Assembly (NCBI GenBank): GCA_903920695.1
Contig: CAIXNB010000074.1
Location: 1 to 43,442 of the forward strand
Length of the DNA: 43,442 nt
From: an uncultured beta proteobacterium
GTDB taxonomy: Bacteria > Pseudomonadota > Gammaproteobacteria > Burkholderiales > Burkholderiaceae_C
Direction of reading: 5' to 3'
The notes below the pieces were generated by a model. It made no database searches. It was not told the origin of the DNA and saw nothing but the letters and a program-made list of their open reading frames with translations. Position numbers and translations under genes: made by a program. Positions 8,215 to 19,319 of the stretch are shown here, piece by piece (the stretch's first letter is position 1; each line of letters opens with the position of its first letter).

Positions 8215-10311
8215 ATGACAGGCAATAAAGGCTTAAGCAGGGCTCTTCATCGCAGCCTACTGTGCTGCGCAGCGGCCCTGATGGGCATCGCAATCGCCAC
8301 GGCCGCGGGTTGCGGTGGTGGTGGCGCAAACAACCTGACGCCCAGTCCCCCAACACCCAGCAGCGCGTGGGCCTTGCACGCTGCCAATGAACCCATTCTG
8401 ACCAGCTACTTGCGTTCAGCACTGGGGCCAACGAGCACGCGCTTCTTAGGCAGCGTCTGGGCGTCTGACCTCCCCACGGCCGTCAACGCGACATCCGCCG
8501 CCGTTGCATCGGGTGCGGCCAGCTTTGCCTCAGGAACCACGCTCCAGGAGGCCGGCGTTGATGAAGCTGATTGGATCAAGAGCGATGGAAGCTTTGTATT
8601 CAATCTGGAGCGCAGCGGCATCGCCAGCAGCAATCCGGACGTGATGCGACGCCAGCGGCTCGATACCAACGCGGTTGACGCTGCACTGACACCCGTAGAT
8701 AAACTGGCGCTGGCGCTGGCGTTTTCGTCCGCCGTGCGCAGCACTGGTTTTTACCTCGATGCGGACCGACAGCAACTGGCGGTGCTGGCCCAGGGACGGA
8801 CCACTTGGGGCGTCTACGACGCCTGGTTTGCGCCGCAGTCCTGGGCGCAGGGCGCAACCGAGCTGGCCCTGATCAGCACAGCCAATGCGACGCAGATGAA
8901 GACGATCCGAACCTTGCGCATGACGGCACAGCTCATTGGGTCTCGTCGCGTCGGGTCCACGCTGTATCTGGTATTGCGCAGCTACCCGCAAGTGCCAGGG
9001 CTGGACCCGGCTTGGCCGGCAGAAAAAACAACAAGCAATCAGGTTGTGATTGACAGTTTGCAGTCGTCCCAACTGCTGCCAACTTTGTCGATTGACGGCG
9101 CAGCGGCGCAACCGCTGGTGGATGCTACATCGTGCTTTACGCAAGACAACAATGCCGTCAATAGCGCCGATATCGTCACCGTTGTCGGCATTGATCTGGC
9201 CGCCACGGCGCACCGGCACGCGGCCCGCTGCTTCACCGGTGGTACCGAAGCTTTTTACCTGTCAGACCAAAGCCTGTATCTGGCCACCACGCGCAGCGCC
9301 TACAGCTATAGTGGTGCATTCCCGGTCTACAGCGGACAAAGCAGCACCGATGTGCACAAGTTCGCCCTCAATGGTTTGGATATCGCCTACCGGGGCTCTG
9401 GCAATGTGAGCGGCCACCTGGGGTTTGATCAAAATCGCAAGTCATTTCGCATGGGCGAATACCAGGGTGTATTGCGCGTTATCACCCAAACTGCCAGCAC
9501 CTGGACCGGTTGGGTGACGTCTGTCGCAGCGGGCGGCACGACCTCCACTTTGACCACGTCCACCGATTCACCCGCTCACCTCACGATTCTCAAGGAAAGT
9601 GCGGGCGAGTTGGTAATGGTCAGCGAACTACCCAACGCAGCACGACCGGCCTCTCTTGGCAAGGTTGGCGAGCAACTCTATGCATCGCGTTTCATCGGTG
9701 CGCGTGGCTACCTGGTTACCTACCGGCTGACCGATCCCCTCTATGTGCTGGACTTGTCCAAACCGGCCGATCCCAAAGTAGCCGGCGAGTTGCAGGTCAG
9801 TGGCTACTCGGATTACCTCTTTCCGCTGACCGAGTCACTGCTGCTGGGCGTCGGCAAGGAGGCCATATCCGACGGTTCTTCGGGAGACGGAAGATTCGCC
9901 TGGTACCAAGGGGTCAAGCTTTCGCTCATCGACGTCAGCGACCCGGCCAATCCCCGAGAATCGTCGCGCAGCATCGTGGGCAAACGTGGCACCGATGCCA
10001 CCGTGCTGCACGACCACCATGGCATCGCGCTGCAAACCATTGGTAACTCGGTGCGAGTGGGTTTGCCCATCAGCCTGAACGACACGCCTTCTCCTGATGC
10101 GACCGGGGCGGCGAGCGACTACTACCAGTTCACCCGAACCGAACTGCAGCGCTTTGAAATTGACCTGTCAGCGCAGTCTTTGAGTGCCCGTGTACCCTTG
10201 GCGCCCCAGACTGCGGGGTCGCGCGACATCAGTGCGGATCGCGTATTGCTATGGAACGATCAGGTTCACTATTACCAAAATGGCCTCTGGAGTTCGGCCG
10301 CCTGGAAATAA
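8215..10311 (+). CDS. Lipoprotein with C-terminal beta-propeller domain (Beta_propel, PF09826-like)
   Basis: The ATG at 8215 is chosen over an in-frame ATG at 8182 because GAGGGGGG lies just upstream and the lipobox TAAGC (Cys33) then falls at a normal distance. The mature part of this 698-residue protein has the family's usual opening, with EAGVDEADWIKSDGSFVF near residue 110-130, and later propeller blades such as LYASRFIGARGYLVTYRLTDPLYVLDLS and PLTESLLLGVGKEA split by short loops. The fold is a repeated-blade propeller without known catalytic residues. Members are secreted or surface anchored and mostly uncharacterised. Like its neighbour at 5352 it has a Cys-Gly-rich linker after the lipobox, so both are likely Lol substrates. 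Confidence 0.8.
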   Translation: MTGNKGLSRALHRSLLCCAAALMGIAIATAAGCGGGGANNLTPSPPTPSSAWALHAANEPILTSYLRSALGPTSTRFLGSVWASDLPTAVNATSAAVASGAASFASGTTLQEAGVDEADWIKSDGSFVFNLERSGIASSNPDVMRRQRLDTNAVDAALTPVDKLALALAFSSAVRSTGFYLDADRQQLAVLAQGRTTWGVYDAWFAPQSWAQGATELALISTANATQMKTIRTLRMTAQLIGSRRVGSTLYLVLRSYPQVPGLDPAWPAEKTTSNQVVIDSLQSSQLLPTLSIDGAAAQPLVDATSCFTQDNNAVNSADIVTVVGIDLAATAHRHAARCFTGGTEAFYLSDQSLYLATTRSAYSYSGAFPVYSGQSSTDVHKFALNGLDIAYRGSGNVSGHLGFDQNRKSFRMGEYQGVLRVITQTASTWTGWVTSVAAGGTTSTLTTSTDSPAHLTILKESAGELVMVSELPNAARPASLGKVGEQLYASRFIGARGYLVTYRLTDPLYVLDLSKPADPKVAGELQVSGYSDYLFPLTESLLLGVGKEAISDGSSGDGRFAWYQGVKLSLIDVSDPANPRESSRSIVGKRGTDATVLHDHHGIALQTIGNSVRVGLPISLNDTPSPDATGAASDYYQFTRTELQRFEIDLSAQSLSARVPLAPQTAGSRDISADRVLLWNDQVHYYQNGLWSSAAWK

Positions 10312-10336
10312 TCGGTCGGCGTTGCGTAAGAGACGC

Positions 10337-10873
10337 TTATTTCATCTTCGAGGGCAGGATGATCGTCTGGCCCGCCACGCGGAAGGCGCCACGCCCTTGG
10401 TGGTGAAGCGTCGCCGGCGCCTTGACGGCCGGATCGACCCAGGCCTTGACGACTTCGAGCACGAAGAGGCTGTAGCGGTTCACCATCCGGGTATCGACGA
10501 CTCGGCACTCGAGTTGGGCGTAGCACTCCCGGATGCGCGGCGCTGTCACCAGGCTGGCCGGCTGCTGGGTCAGTGCGAAGGCCGCGAACTTGTCCAGGGT
10601 CTGGCCCGAGGTATTGCCGCAAGCCACCACCTGCGCCGCCAGTTCCGCCGTCGGGATGTTGAGCACGCATTGCCGGCTGGCTTTCAGCGCGGCAAAGCTG
10701 AAGTCGCGGTTGCTGACGATGCAGGCCAGCAGCGGCGGCTCGAACTCCATCATGGTGTGCCAGGACAGCGTCATCACGTTGGCCTTGCCTTTGTGCAGCG
10801 TCGTCAGCAGCAGCACCGGCCCGGGTTCAAGCAGGCCGTAGACCTTGGACAGGGGATAGGAGCGCTTGGCCAT
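10337..10873 (-). CDS. Flavin reductase-like, FMN-binding split-barrel protein
   Basis: This 178-residue protein belongs to the flavin reductase/flavoredoxin family. Recognisable parts are PVLLLTTLHKGKANVMTLSW near the N-terminus (FMN-binding strand), PPLLACIVSNRDFSFAALKAS, CVLNIPTAELA and the later CYAQLECRVVD. The start at 10873 is favoured because a GAGGT lies just upstream and MAKRSYPLSKVYGLLEPGPV is the ordinary beginning. It is likely cytosolic and uses NAD(P)H to reduce FMN, or is an FMN-bound redox protein. It is convergent with the beta-propeller gene and divergent from the permease at 11001. No partner oxygenase is adjacent. Confidence 0.85.
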   Translation of the reverse strand: MAKRSYPLSKVYGLLEPGPVLLLTTLHKGKANVMTLSWHTMMEFEPPLLACIVSNRDFSFAALKASRQCVLNIPTAELAAQVVACGNTSGQTLDKFAAFALTQQPASLVTAPRIRECYAQLECRVVDTRMVNRYSLFVLEVVKAWVDPAVKAPATLHHQGRGAFRVAGQTIILPSKMK

Positions 10874-11000
10874 GAAATACCTCAGTTCAGCAGATTGAGA
10901 CCGGTTCATTCTCCGCGCGATGCGCGCCTGGCACAAGACATTCCAGTGGGCATGCGCTGGCCGCAATCCCCCGTTTGTGGAAATGCGCTAAGGTAGCAGC

Positions 11001-13520
11001 ATGATGATTTCCTTTTGGCGCCTGGGCGGACGATCTTTATGGCGCGATTTGCGTTCGGGTGAGCTGCGTTTGCTGATCGTGGCCGTAACGCTGGCGGTGG
11101 CGGCCTTGACGGCAGTCGGGTTTTTTGCAGACCGACTCAAGGGCGGCCTGCAGCGCGATGCGCGCCAACTGCTCGGTGGCGACGCCGTCGTCGTGAGCGA
11201 CAACCCGTCGCTGCCGGCGTTCACTGCCAAGGCGCGTGCGTTGGGTCTGGAATCGGTGCAGACCCTGAGTTTTCCGACCATGGCGCGGGCCGTCGATGCG
11301 CGCGGTGGCGCGGCAAGGCTGGTGGCGCTCAAGGTGGTGGAGAGCGGTTACCCCTTGCGCGGTAGCCTCAAGGTGGCAAGCGCGCCGGGTGCGCCCGACG
11401 CCATCACACGTGCCATTCCGGCTGCGGGTACGGTCTGGGTGGATGCCCCCTTGCTTGAAGCACTGGGGCTGCAGATGGGCGACACCGTTCTGCTGGGTGA
11501 TGCCAAACTGCGCATCGACAGAGTCATCACCAGTGAGCCCGACCGTGGTGCCGGCTTCATGAGCTTCGCACCGCGCGTCATGCTCAACCGCGCTGACATC
11601 GACGCCACGGCGCTGGTGCAGCCGGCCAGCCGCATCAGCTACCGCATGGCGTTGGCGGGTGACGATGCGCGTATCAAGAACTTTGTCGACTGGGCGCAGT
11701 TGGAGGCCAAGAAGCCCGAGGTGCGCGGCGTGCGCGTCGAGTCCTTGGAGGGCGGGCGCCCGGAGATGGGCCAGACGCTGGAGCGCGCCGAGAAGTTTCT
11801 CAACCTGATCGCCTTGCTCGCAGCGCTGCTCAGCGCCGTGGCCGTGGCATTGGCGGCGCGTGGCTTTGCCGAGCGGCACCTCGATGATTGCGCCATGCTG
11901 CGCGTGCTGGGCTTGAGCCAGCGCACGATTGCGTTGGCCTACGCCTTCGAGTTCATTCTGATGGGTGCCCTGGCCAGCGCGCTCGGTGTGGCCTGCGGCT
12001 ATGGCGTGCACCATGTGTTTGTGTTGCTGCTTACCGGGCTGGTGGACGCCGCACTGCCTGCGGCCAGCCTGTGGCCCGTGTTGTTTGGCATGGGTATGGG
12101 GCTGACGCTGCTGTTGGCCTTTGGCCTGCCACCGGTGCTGCAACTCGCGCAGGTGCCGGCGCTGCGTGTGATCCGGCGTGATGTGGGCCAGCTCAAGGCC
12201 GCCTCGTTGGCCGTGCTGGGCTTGGGCGTAGCCGGTTTTTCGGCATTGCTATTGGCTGCCAGCAGCGACCTGACGCTGGGTTTGATCGCGGTCGGCGGTT
12301 TTGCTGCTGCCGTGCTCGTCTTTGCGCTGTCGAGCTGGGCCGCCGTCTTGTTGTTGCGGCGGCTGGTCAACGAGAGCAGCGCGCCGCGCTGGCTGGTGCT
12401 GGCCACGCGCCAGGTCACGGCACGTCCGGCCTTTGCCGTGCTGCAGGTCAGCGCGCTGGCGGTTGGCCTGCTGGCGCTGGTGCTGCTGGTGCTGCTGCGC
12501 ACCGATTTGATTGCCAGCTGGCGCCAGGCGACACCGGCCGACGCACCAAACCGCTTTGTCATCAACATCATGCCCGAGCAAGGCGATGCCTTTCAACAAG
12601 CCTTGCGCGACGGCGGCGTGGCGCGCTTCGACTGGTACCCGATGATTCGCGGCCGGCTCATCGCTATCAATGGCACAGCGGTGGCGGCGCTGGTGTACGC
12701 CGACGAGCGCGCCCGGCGCTTGGTGGACCGCGAGTTCAACCTCTCGACCAGCGCCAAGCAGCCGCAGCAGAATGTGGTGGTGGCTGGGCGCTGGGTCGAG
12801 GAAGAGCAGGGCGCCATCAGTGTCGAAGAGGGGCTGGCGAACACCCTCAAACTCAAGCTCGGCGACACGCTGCGCTTTGATGTGGGCGGCATGCAGACCG
12901 AATCGAAGATCACCTCGCTGCGCAAGGTGGACTGGGGCTCGATGCGCGCCAACTTCTTTGCCATGTACCCGGTCAGCAGCCTGCCCAAGGTGCCAGCCAC
13001 TTACATGAGTGCCTTTCGCGCGCCGCTGGCACCCGGTTTCGACAACGCGCTGGTGCGCCATTTTCCCAACATCACGAGCGTCGACATGACCAGCACCATC
13101 GCACAGGTGCAGCATGTGCTTGACCAGGTGATCGGCGCGGTCGAGTTTCTGTTTGCCTTCACGCTGGCGGCCGGCTTGGTCGTGCTGTTTGCCGCAGTGA
13201 CGGCGACGCGTGAGGCGCGCGCGCGTGAATTTGCCGTGATGCGCGCCGTTGGCGCCACCAGCAGGCTGCTGCGCCAGGTGCAGCGCGCCGAACTGATGGG
13301 CGTGGGCCTGCTCGCCGGCCTGCTGGCCTCGGTGCTGGCGATGGTGCTCGGCTGGGCACTGGCGCATTACGTGTTCAATTTCGAGTGGGCGGTCTCGCTC
13401 TGGGTACCCTTGTTCGGCGCCGTCAGCGGCGCCGTGCTGGCCCTGGCGGCTGGCTGGTGGGGCTTGCGCGAAGTGCTGCGTCGCCCCGTTGTCGAGACCC
13501 TGCGCCGGGCGGCGCAGTAG
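11001..13520 (+). CDS. FtsX-like ABC permease (YbbP family)
   Basis: An 839-residue inner-membrane protein with two FtsX/MacB-type permease repeats. An N-terminal helix is followed by a large periplasmic domain (about residues 45-250), then a cluster of helices (about 265-490, beginning FLNLIALLAALLSAVAVALAARG), a second periplasmic domain (about 500-710) and a final three-helix FtsX unit (about 715-835). The motif EFAVMRAVGATSRLLRQVQ is the coupling-helix signature seen in YbbP and LolC/E-like permeases. YbbP normally works with the ATPase YbbA, but no ATPase gene is adjacent here. The transported substrate is unknown; lipid or lipoprotein export is the usual guess. Confidence 0.88.
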   Translation: MMISFWRLGGRSLWRDLRSGELRLLIVAVTLAVAALTAVGFFADRLKGGLQRDARQLLGGDAVVVSDNPSLPAFTAKARALGLESVQTLSFPTMARAVDARGGAARLVALKVVESGYPLRGSLKVASAPGAPDAITRAIPAAGTVWVDAPLLEALGLQMGDTVLLGDAKLRIDRVITSEPDRGAGFMSFAPRVMLNRADIDATALVQPASRISYRMALAGDDARIKNFVDWAQLEAKKPEVRGVRVESLEGGRPEMGQTLERAEKFLNLIALLAALLSAVAVALAARGFAERHLDDCAMLRVLGLSQRTIALAYAFEFILMGALASALGVACGYGVHHVFVLLLTGLVDAALPAASLWPVLFGMGMGLTLLLAFGLPPVLQLAQVPALRVIRRDVGQLKAASLAVLGLGVAGFSALLLAASSDLTLGLIAVGGFAAAVLVFALSSWAAVLLLRRLVNESSAPRWLVLATRQVTARPAFAVLQVSALAVGLLALVLLVLLRTDLIASWRQATPADAPNRFVINIMPEQGDAFQQALRDGGVARFDWYPMIRGRLIAINGTAVAALVYADERARRLVDREFNLSTSAKQPQQNVVVAGRWVEEEQGAISVEEGLANTLKLKLGDTLRFDVGGMQTESKITSLRKVDWGSMRANFFAMYPVSSLPKVPATYMSAFRAPLAPGFDNALVRHFPNITSVDMTSTIAQVQHVLDQVIGAVEFLFAFTLAAGLVVLFAAVTATREARAREFAVMRAVGATSRLLRQVQRAELMGVGLLAGLLASVLAMVLGWALAHYVFNFEWAVSLWVPLFGAVSGAVLALAAGWWGLREVLRRPVVETLRRAAQ

Positions 13521-13548
13521 CCCGTATGGAGCCGAAGGCGCATACGGG
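13521..13548. repeat. Short palindromic repeat (REP-like), copy A
   Basis: CCCGTATG-gaGCCgaaGGCg-CATACGGG starts directly after the permease stop and folds into a nested hairpin. Related sequences occur at 13571-13595 and, inverted, at 14862-14890. Confidence 0.6.
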
Positions 13549-13570
13549 AACGCCTATGCCGTGCCAACAT

Positions 13571-13595
13571 CGTATGGCGCTGCGCTCCCTATGGG
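13571..13595. repeat. Short palindromic repeat (REP-like), copy B
   Basis: CGTATGGCGCTGCGCTCCCTATGGG is a variant of copies A and C read on the opposite strand (GGAGCGCAGCGCCATAC). It forms an imperfect hairpin. Confidence 0.5.
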
Positions 13596-13623
13596 CTGCG
13601 CTGAACGGAAGAAATGAAACACG

Positions 13624-13662
13624 TACTTTAATTTTCATACTTTATGGCGCATACTTCACGCA
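13624..13662 (+). promoter_or_regulatory. Three 14-bp-period direct repeats in the vapBC promoter region
   Basis: TACTTTA at 13624, TACTTTA at 13638 and TACTTCA at 13652 recur at exactly 14-bp spacing in an AT-rich patch 20-58 bp before the vapB start. Toxin-antitoxin operons are commonly autoregulated through repeated sites near the promoter, so these are candidate VapB/VapC operators. No clear -35/-10 pair was identified. Confidence 0.4.
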
Positions 13663-13681
13663 TAAACTAATTAGGTACGCA

Positions 13682-13945
13682 ATGCAAACGATAGATGTCA
13701 CTTTGGCTGAGCGCGGGCAGATCGTAATACCCAAGGAAGCACGCGACGAACTGGGCCTCAAGCCTGGTGCGCGGCTACAGATGCGCATTGAAGACGGCCG
13801 TTTGCTGCTTGAAAAAAAGGTTCAGCTTGATTTGAAACGCTGGATCGGCCATGGGCTGGACGACGGACTGTCCAGCGCGCAGGCGCTTGCCGAACTCAGA
13901 GGTCGTCCGGTGCCGTGGCAGGACGACGGGACCGGGTCAGCATGA
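13682..13945 (+). CDS. vapB: AbrB/SpoVT-type antitoxin (VapB)
   Basis: An 87-residue protein. Its first half is a SpoVT/AbrB swapped-hairpin DNA-binding domain (VTLAERGQIVIPKEARDELGLKPGARLQM) and its C-terminal tail (LDDGLSSAQALAELRGRPVPW) should wrap the toxin. ATG 13682 is the start, with a weak AGG upstream. The stop overlaps the toxin start by 4 bp. It neutralises the PIN ribonuclease encoded next and probably represses its own promoter with it. Confidence 0.88.
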   Translation: MQTIDVTLAERGQIVIPKEARDELGLKPGARLQMRIEDGRLLLEKKVQLDLKRWIGHGLDDGLSSAQALAELRGRPVPWQDDGTGSA

Positions 13946-14340
13946 AGACCGCCGTCGATTCGAGCGTGCTCTTTGACATCGTCAAAGGTGCGCCCGGAGC
14001 GGCGCCAGCCCAAGCAGCCATGGAAGCGGCGCTGGCGCATGGCAGCCTGTGCGTGTGCGCAGTGGTGGTGGCTGAACTGGGACGCTACTTCGCCACCGAG
14101 CAGGACCTGCTCGAATTCCTGCGAGATTGCCAGATTGAACACGACCCGCTGTCAATCGCTGCTGCGCTGGAGGCGGCCCGCATCATGCGCGGTTACGCGC
14201 GCAACAAAGGTCCGCGTGAGCGCACCGCGCCTGACTTTTTGATTGGCGCTCATGCCATCAAGCAAGCCGATGCATTGTTGACCACCGACGCCGGGTTTTT
14301 CCGCCACTACTTTGCGGGCCTGACCGTTATCACGCCCTGA
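13942..14340 (+). CDS. vapC: PIN-domain ribonuclease toxin (VapC)
   Basis: A 132-residue PIN domain with the four acidic residues of the metal site visible: Asp6 (AVDSSVLFD), Glu45 (VVAELGRYF), Asp98 (APDFLIGAHA) and Asp116 (LLTTDAGFF). VapC toxins are Mg-dependent endoribonucleases that often cleave tRNA or rRNA; the target of this one is unknown. The start at 13942 gives the standard ATGA overlap with vapB. The last codons run directly into the truncated UPF0149 gene, so the module seems to have landed in or replaced the 5' end of that gene. Confidence 0.9.
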   Translation: MKTAVDSSVLFDIVKGAPGAAPAQAAMEAALAHGSLCVCAVVVAELGRYFATEQDLLEFLRDCQIEHDPLSIAAALEAARIMRGYARNKGPRERTAPDFLIGAHAIKQADALLTTDAGFFRHYFAGLTVITP

Positions 14341-14846
14341 GATCGACGCAGCGTCGCCGTCCGACTGCATGGACACGTCCATGCTCGATGGTTACCTGGC
14401 AGCCGTGGTGTCCGGCCCGAATATGGTTATGCCCGGCGAGATGTTGCGTTGGGTGTGGGATATCGAACACGGTGAGGATTCGCCTGATTTCAAGAGCGAA
14501 AAGCAGGCGCAGACCATCATCGGTTTGATCATGCAGCACGACCAGCACGTCAATGACACGTTCAACCGATTCCCGCAAGACTACGAGCCGAGCATCATGG
14601 CGCGCGAAGTCGAAGGCCGCGCCATCCCGATCATCGACAAATGGTGCATGGGCTACTACAAGAGCATTGCGGCCGACCAGCAAGCCTGGTCGCCGTTGCT
14701 GCTGAGCCAGTCCGACTGGTTTACTGCCATCCTCCTTTACGGCACCGAAGACGGCTGGGAGGCGCAACAACACCAAAGTCGGGCGCAACGAGCCCTGCCC
14801 CTGCGGCAGCGGGCGCAAGTACAAACACTGCCACGGCGCGAACTGA
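14339..14846 (+). pseudogene. UPF0149 (YecA/YgfB-like) protein with SEC-C motif, broken
   Basis: From the vapC stop onward one frame reads EIDAASPSDCMDTSMLDGYLAAVVSGPN and continues with the family's conserved body ([32 protein letters not shown]). The usual ~25 residues before it are missing. After GTEDGWE, near 14760, the match jumps to another frame, which encodes a perfect SEC-C zinc motif ([19 protein letters not shown]) ending at TGA 14846. Intact relatives have about 60 residues between these points. So the gene has lost its 5' end and an internal segment, with the reading frame broken at the second loss. No ribosome site precedes the internal ATG 14369. Confidence 0.75.
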
Positions 14847-14861
14847 ATAAGCAAGAGCCAA

Positions 14862-14890
14862 CCCCGTATTGCGCTGGGCTCCATACAGGG
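14862..14890. repeat. Short palindromic repeat (REP-like), copy C, inverted
   Basis: CCCCGTATTGCGCTGGGCTC continuing to ATACAGGG is the reverse complement of a sequence very close to copy A (CC-GTATGGAGCC...GC-ATACGGG). It lies between the UPF0149 remnant and the convergent smr stop and may also work as a transcript end. Confidence 0.55.
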
Positions 14891-14895
14891 CCGCT

Positions 14896-15552
14896 TCAGC
14901 CTTTCGAAGCCATCAGCAGTACCAGCAGCGCACCAGCGCCGCCGTCGGCTGGCTTGGCCTGGACGAAGGCCAGCACTTCCTGTTTTTGCACCAGCCAACT
15001 GTGGACGCGGCTCTTGAGCACTGGCGCTTTGCCGGGTGAGCCCAGGCCCTTGCCGTGCACTACGCGCACACAGCGGATGCCTTGCTGGTGTGCTTCGCGG
15101 ATGAAGAAACTCAGGTGCTCGCGCGCCTCGTCGCGGCGCAGTCCGTGCAGGTCAATCTGGCGCTGGATGCTCCAGTCGCCGCGGCGCAGTTTGCGCGTGA
15201 CATCGGCTCCGATGCCGGGGCGGCGAAAGCTCAGCAACTCATCGACATCGAGCAAAGTGCCGACGTCGAACTCGTCGCTGATGGCCTCGCTCAGCACGGC
15301 TTTTTCGTCGCGCTGGTATTGCATCACCTCGGGCACCGGCAGCGCTTTTCTGAGCTGCGCCCGGCGCTTATGCGCCAGTGGTTGTACCACGCCAGCGGCG
15401 CGCACAAAGAGATTGGCCTCGCTTGCCGCCAGCTGTTTGGCGCGCGCCAGTTCTGCCACTTGCTTCGCCTGTTGCAGTGCCTTGGCCTCGATCTCGCGCT
15501 TGACCTGTTTCAGACCGGCCAGGCTGGCGATTCTGACGGGCTTGGCGCTCAC
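14896..15552 (-). CDS. Smr-domain protein (MutS2 C-terminal-like nuclease domain)
   Basis: A 218-residue protein. A charged, helical N-terminal half (residues 1-120) is followed by an Smr domain marked by [30 protein letters not shown] and [18 protein letters not shown]. Stand-alone Smr proteins are DNA- or RNA-binding and often endonucleolytic; the cellular role of this one is unproven. The start overlaps the radC stop by 4 bp, so radC and smr probably form an operon. There is no signal peptide. Confidence 0.9.
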   Translation of the reverse strand: MSAKPVRIASLAGLKQVKREIEAKALQQAKQVAELARAKQLAASEANLFVRAAGVVQPLAHKRRAQLRKALPVPEVMQYQRDEKAVLSEAISDEFDVGTLLDVDELLSFRRPGIGADVTRKLRRGDWSIQRQIDLHGLRRDEAREHLSFFIREAHQQGIRCVRVVHGKGLGSPGKAPVLKSRVHSWLVQKQEVLAFVQAKPADGGAGALLVLLMASKG

Positions 15553-16253
15553 AGCAAACCCCGCTCGGCCATCGACAGCGCTTCGCCCGGTGCCACGATC
15601 ACGTGGTCGAGCACGCGCACGTCGATCAGCGCCAGCGTGGTCTTGAGGGTTTGCGTCAGCGCCTCGTCGGCGCGCGAGGGCTGCACCGTGCCGCTCGGGT
15701 GGTTGTGCGCCAGCACCACGGCAGCGGCCTGATGGTGCAGGGCGCGCAACACCACCTCGCGCGGGTAGACGCTGGTCTGCGTCAGCGTGCCGCGAAACAG
15801 CTCTTCGAGCGCCAGCAGGCGGTTTTGCACGTCCAGAAAGAGCACGGCAAAGACTTCATGCGTTTTGTTCGCCAGGTGCAGTTGCAGGTAGTGCTTGACG
15901 GCGTCGGGACTGGCAAAGACGGTGCGCGCTTTGAGCTGCTGCGCCAGCGCGCGGCGCGCCAGTTCCAGCACGGCCACGATCTCGGCGCGTTTGGCCGGCC
16001 CCAGTCCCTTGACGCGCTTGAGGTCATCGGCGCTGGCGTGCAGCAAGCCGGCAACGCCGTCGAAGCCGTCGTTCTCATCACTGTCTGAACGCTTGAGCTG
16101 CAGCAACTCCTGCGCCATCTGAAGCACGCTCTTGCCCTTGATGCCGGTGCGCAGCAGCAGCGCCAGCAACTCGGCGTCGCTTAGCGCGGCTGCGCCGCGT
16201 GCGAGGAGCTTCTCGCGCGGGCGCGCTTCAGGGGGGATGTCTTTAAAGGGCAT
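15549..16253 (-). CDS. radC: RadC family protein (JAB/MPN domain)
   Basis: A 234-residue protein. The N-terminal helix-hairpin-helix-like part ([27 protein letters not shown]) is followed by an MPN/JAB metal domain with the motif [16 protein letters not shown], which provides the JAMM His-His-Asp ligands. The start at 16253 ([16 protein letters not shown]) is the family's normal beginning; an in-frame ATG seven codons upstream is less likely. Despite the name, a role in DNA repair is not established for RadC. It is co-transcribed with smr and divergent from the FKBP gene. Confidence 0.93.
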   Translation of the reverse strand: MPFKDIPPEARPREKLLARGAAALSDAELLALLLRTGIKGKSVLQMAQELLQLKRSDSDENDGFDGVAGLLHASADDLKRVKGLGPAKRAEIVAVLELARRALAQQLKARTVFASPDAVKHYLQLHLANKTHEVFAVLFLDVQNRLLALEELFRGTLTQTSVYPREVVLRALHHQAAAVVLAHNHPSGTVQPSRADEALTQTLKTTLALIDVRVLDHVIVAPGEALSMAERGLL

Positions 16254-16297
16254 TGGGCTGGCTTTTACAATCAAGCCAGATTATCCGGGACTCCTTA

Positions 16298-16758
16298 ATG
16301 ACTGCCACCCTTCTTTGTGTCGAATCAGGCTCGTTTCTCACGCTGCACTACCGCCTGGCGGGGCCGGCGGGCGATCTGATCAACACCTTTGCCGGCAAAC
16401 CCGCCACGCTGACGCTGGGCAGCGGCGCTTTGTCGCCGGCACTGGAGGCACATTTGATGGGCTTGGCCGAGGGCGGTCGCGCCACTTACGAGCTGGCGCC
16501 GGGTGCGGCCTTTGGTGAGCGCAAGCCCGAGATGCTGCAGTGGCTGGCGCGCCAAGTGCTGCTTGAGATGGGCGACGCAGCCGAAAGCTATGCGGTCGGC
16601 GATGTGGTGCAGTTCCCCACGCCTGACGGCCAGGGCCGCTTTGCCGGGACCGTGCGCCAATTGCGCAGCGATGCGCGCGGCGACGCCGTGTTGTTTGACT
16701 TCAACCATCCGCTGGCCGGTCAGCCGGTGACGTTTGAAGTGCACGTGATGGGCGTGCT

Positions 16759-16762
<4 letters not shown>
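16298..16762 (+). CDS. FKBP-type peptidyl-prolyl isomerase (SlpA-like)
   Basis: A 154-residue protein of the SlyD/SlpA group. It has the short FKBP core ([39 protein letters not shown]) interrupted by an insert-in-flap domain ([20 protein letters not shown]), then [17 protein letters not shown], the usual last strand. There is no His-rich metal-binding tail, which separates it from SlyD. It should be a cytosolic folding helper. Its stop overlaps the ispH GTG start by 4 bp, an arrangement conserved in many proteobacteria. Confidence 0.9.
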
Positions 16763-19147
<2,385 letters not shown>

Positions 19148-19319
19148 GCCAACATGGAGTCGGTCTATACCAGCATCCTAACTACATAAAATATTGTCCT
19201 GTATCAAGAAATATTCCGAGTTTTCAGGGGAGGTCGGGCGATAATGCAGATTGTGTGATGCGCGTCGGTCTGCTGGCGCACCGAACTTTCTGATTCTCTC
19301 CAACCCCAAAAGGAAAGCT

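Noticed and set aside
12249-13367. Long open frame on the minus strand opposite the FtsX-like permease (also 11037-12143)
   Set aside because: It is a shadow of a strongly coding, GC-rich gene. The translation is rich in His, Gln and Arg with no domain.
14850-15646. Continuation of the UPF0149 frame to 15646
   Set aside because: After the frame break it is antisense to smr and has low-complexity Ser/Ala/Arg composition.
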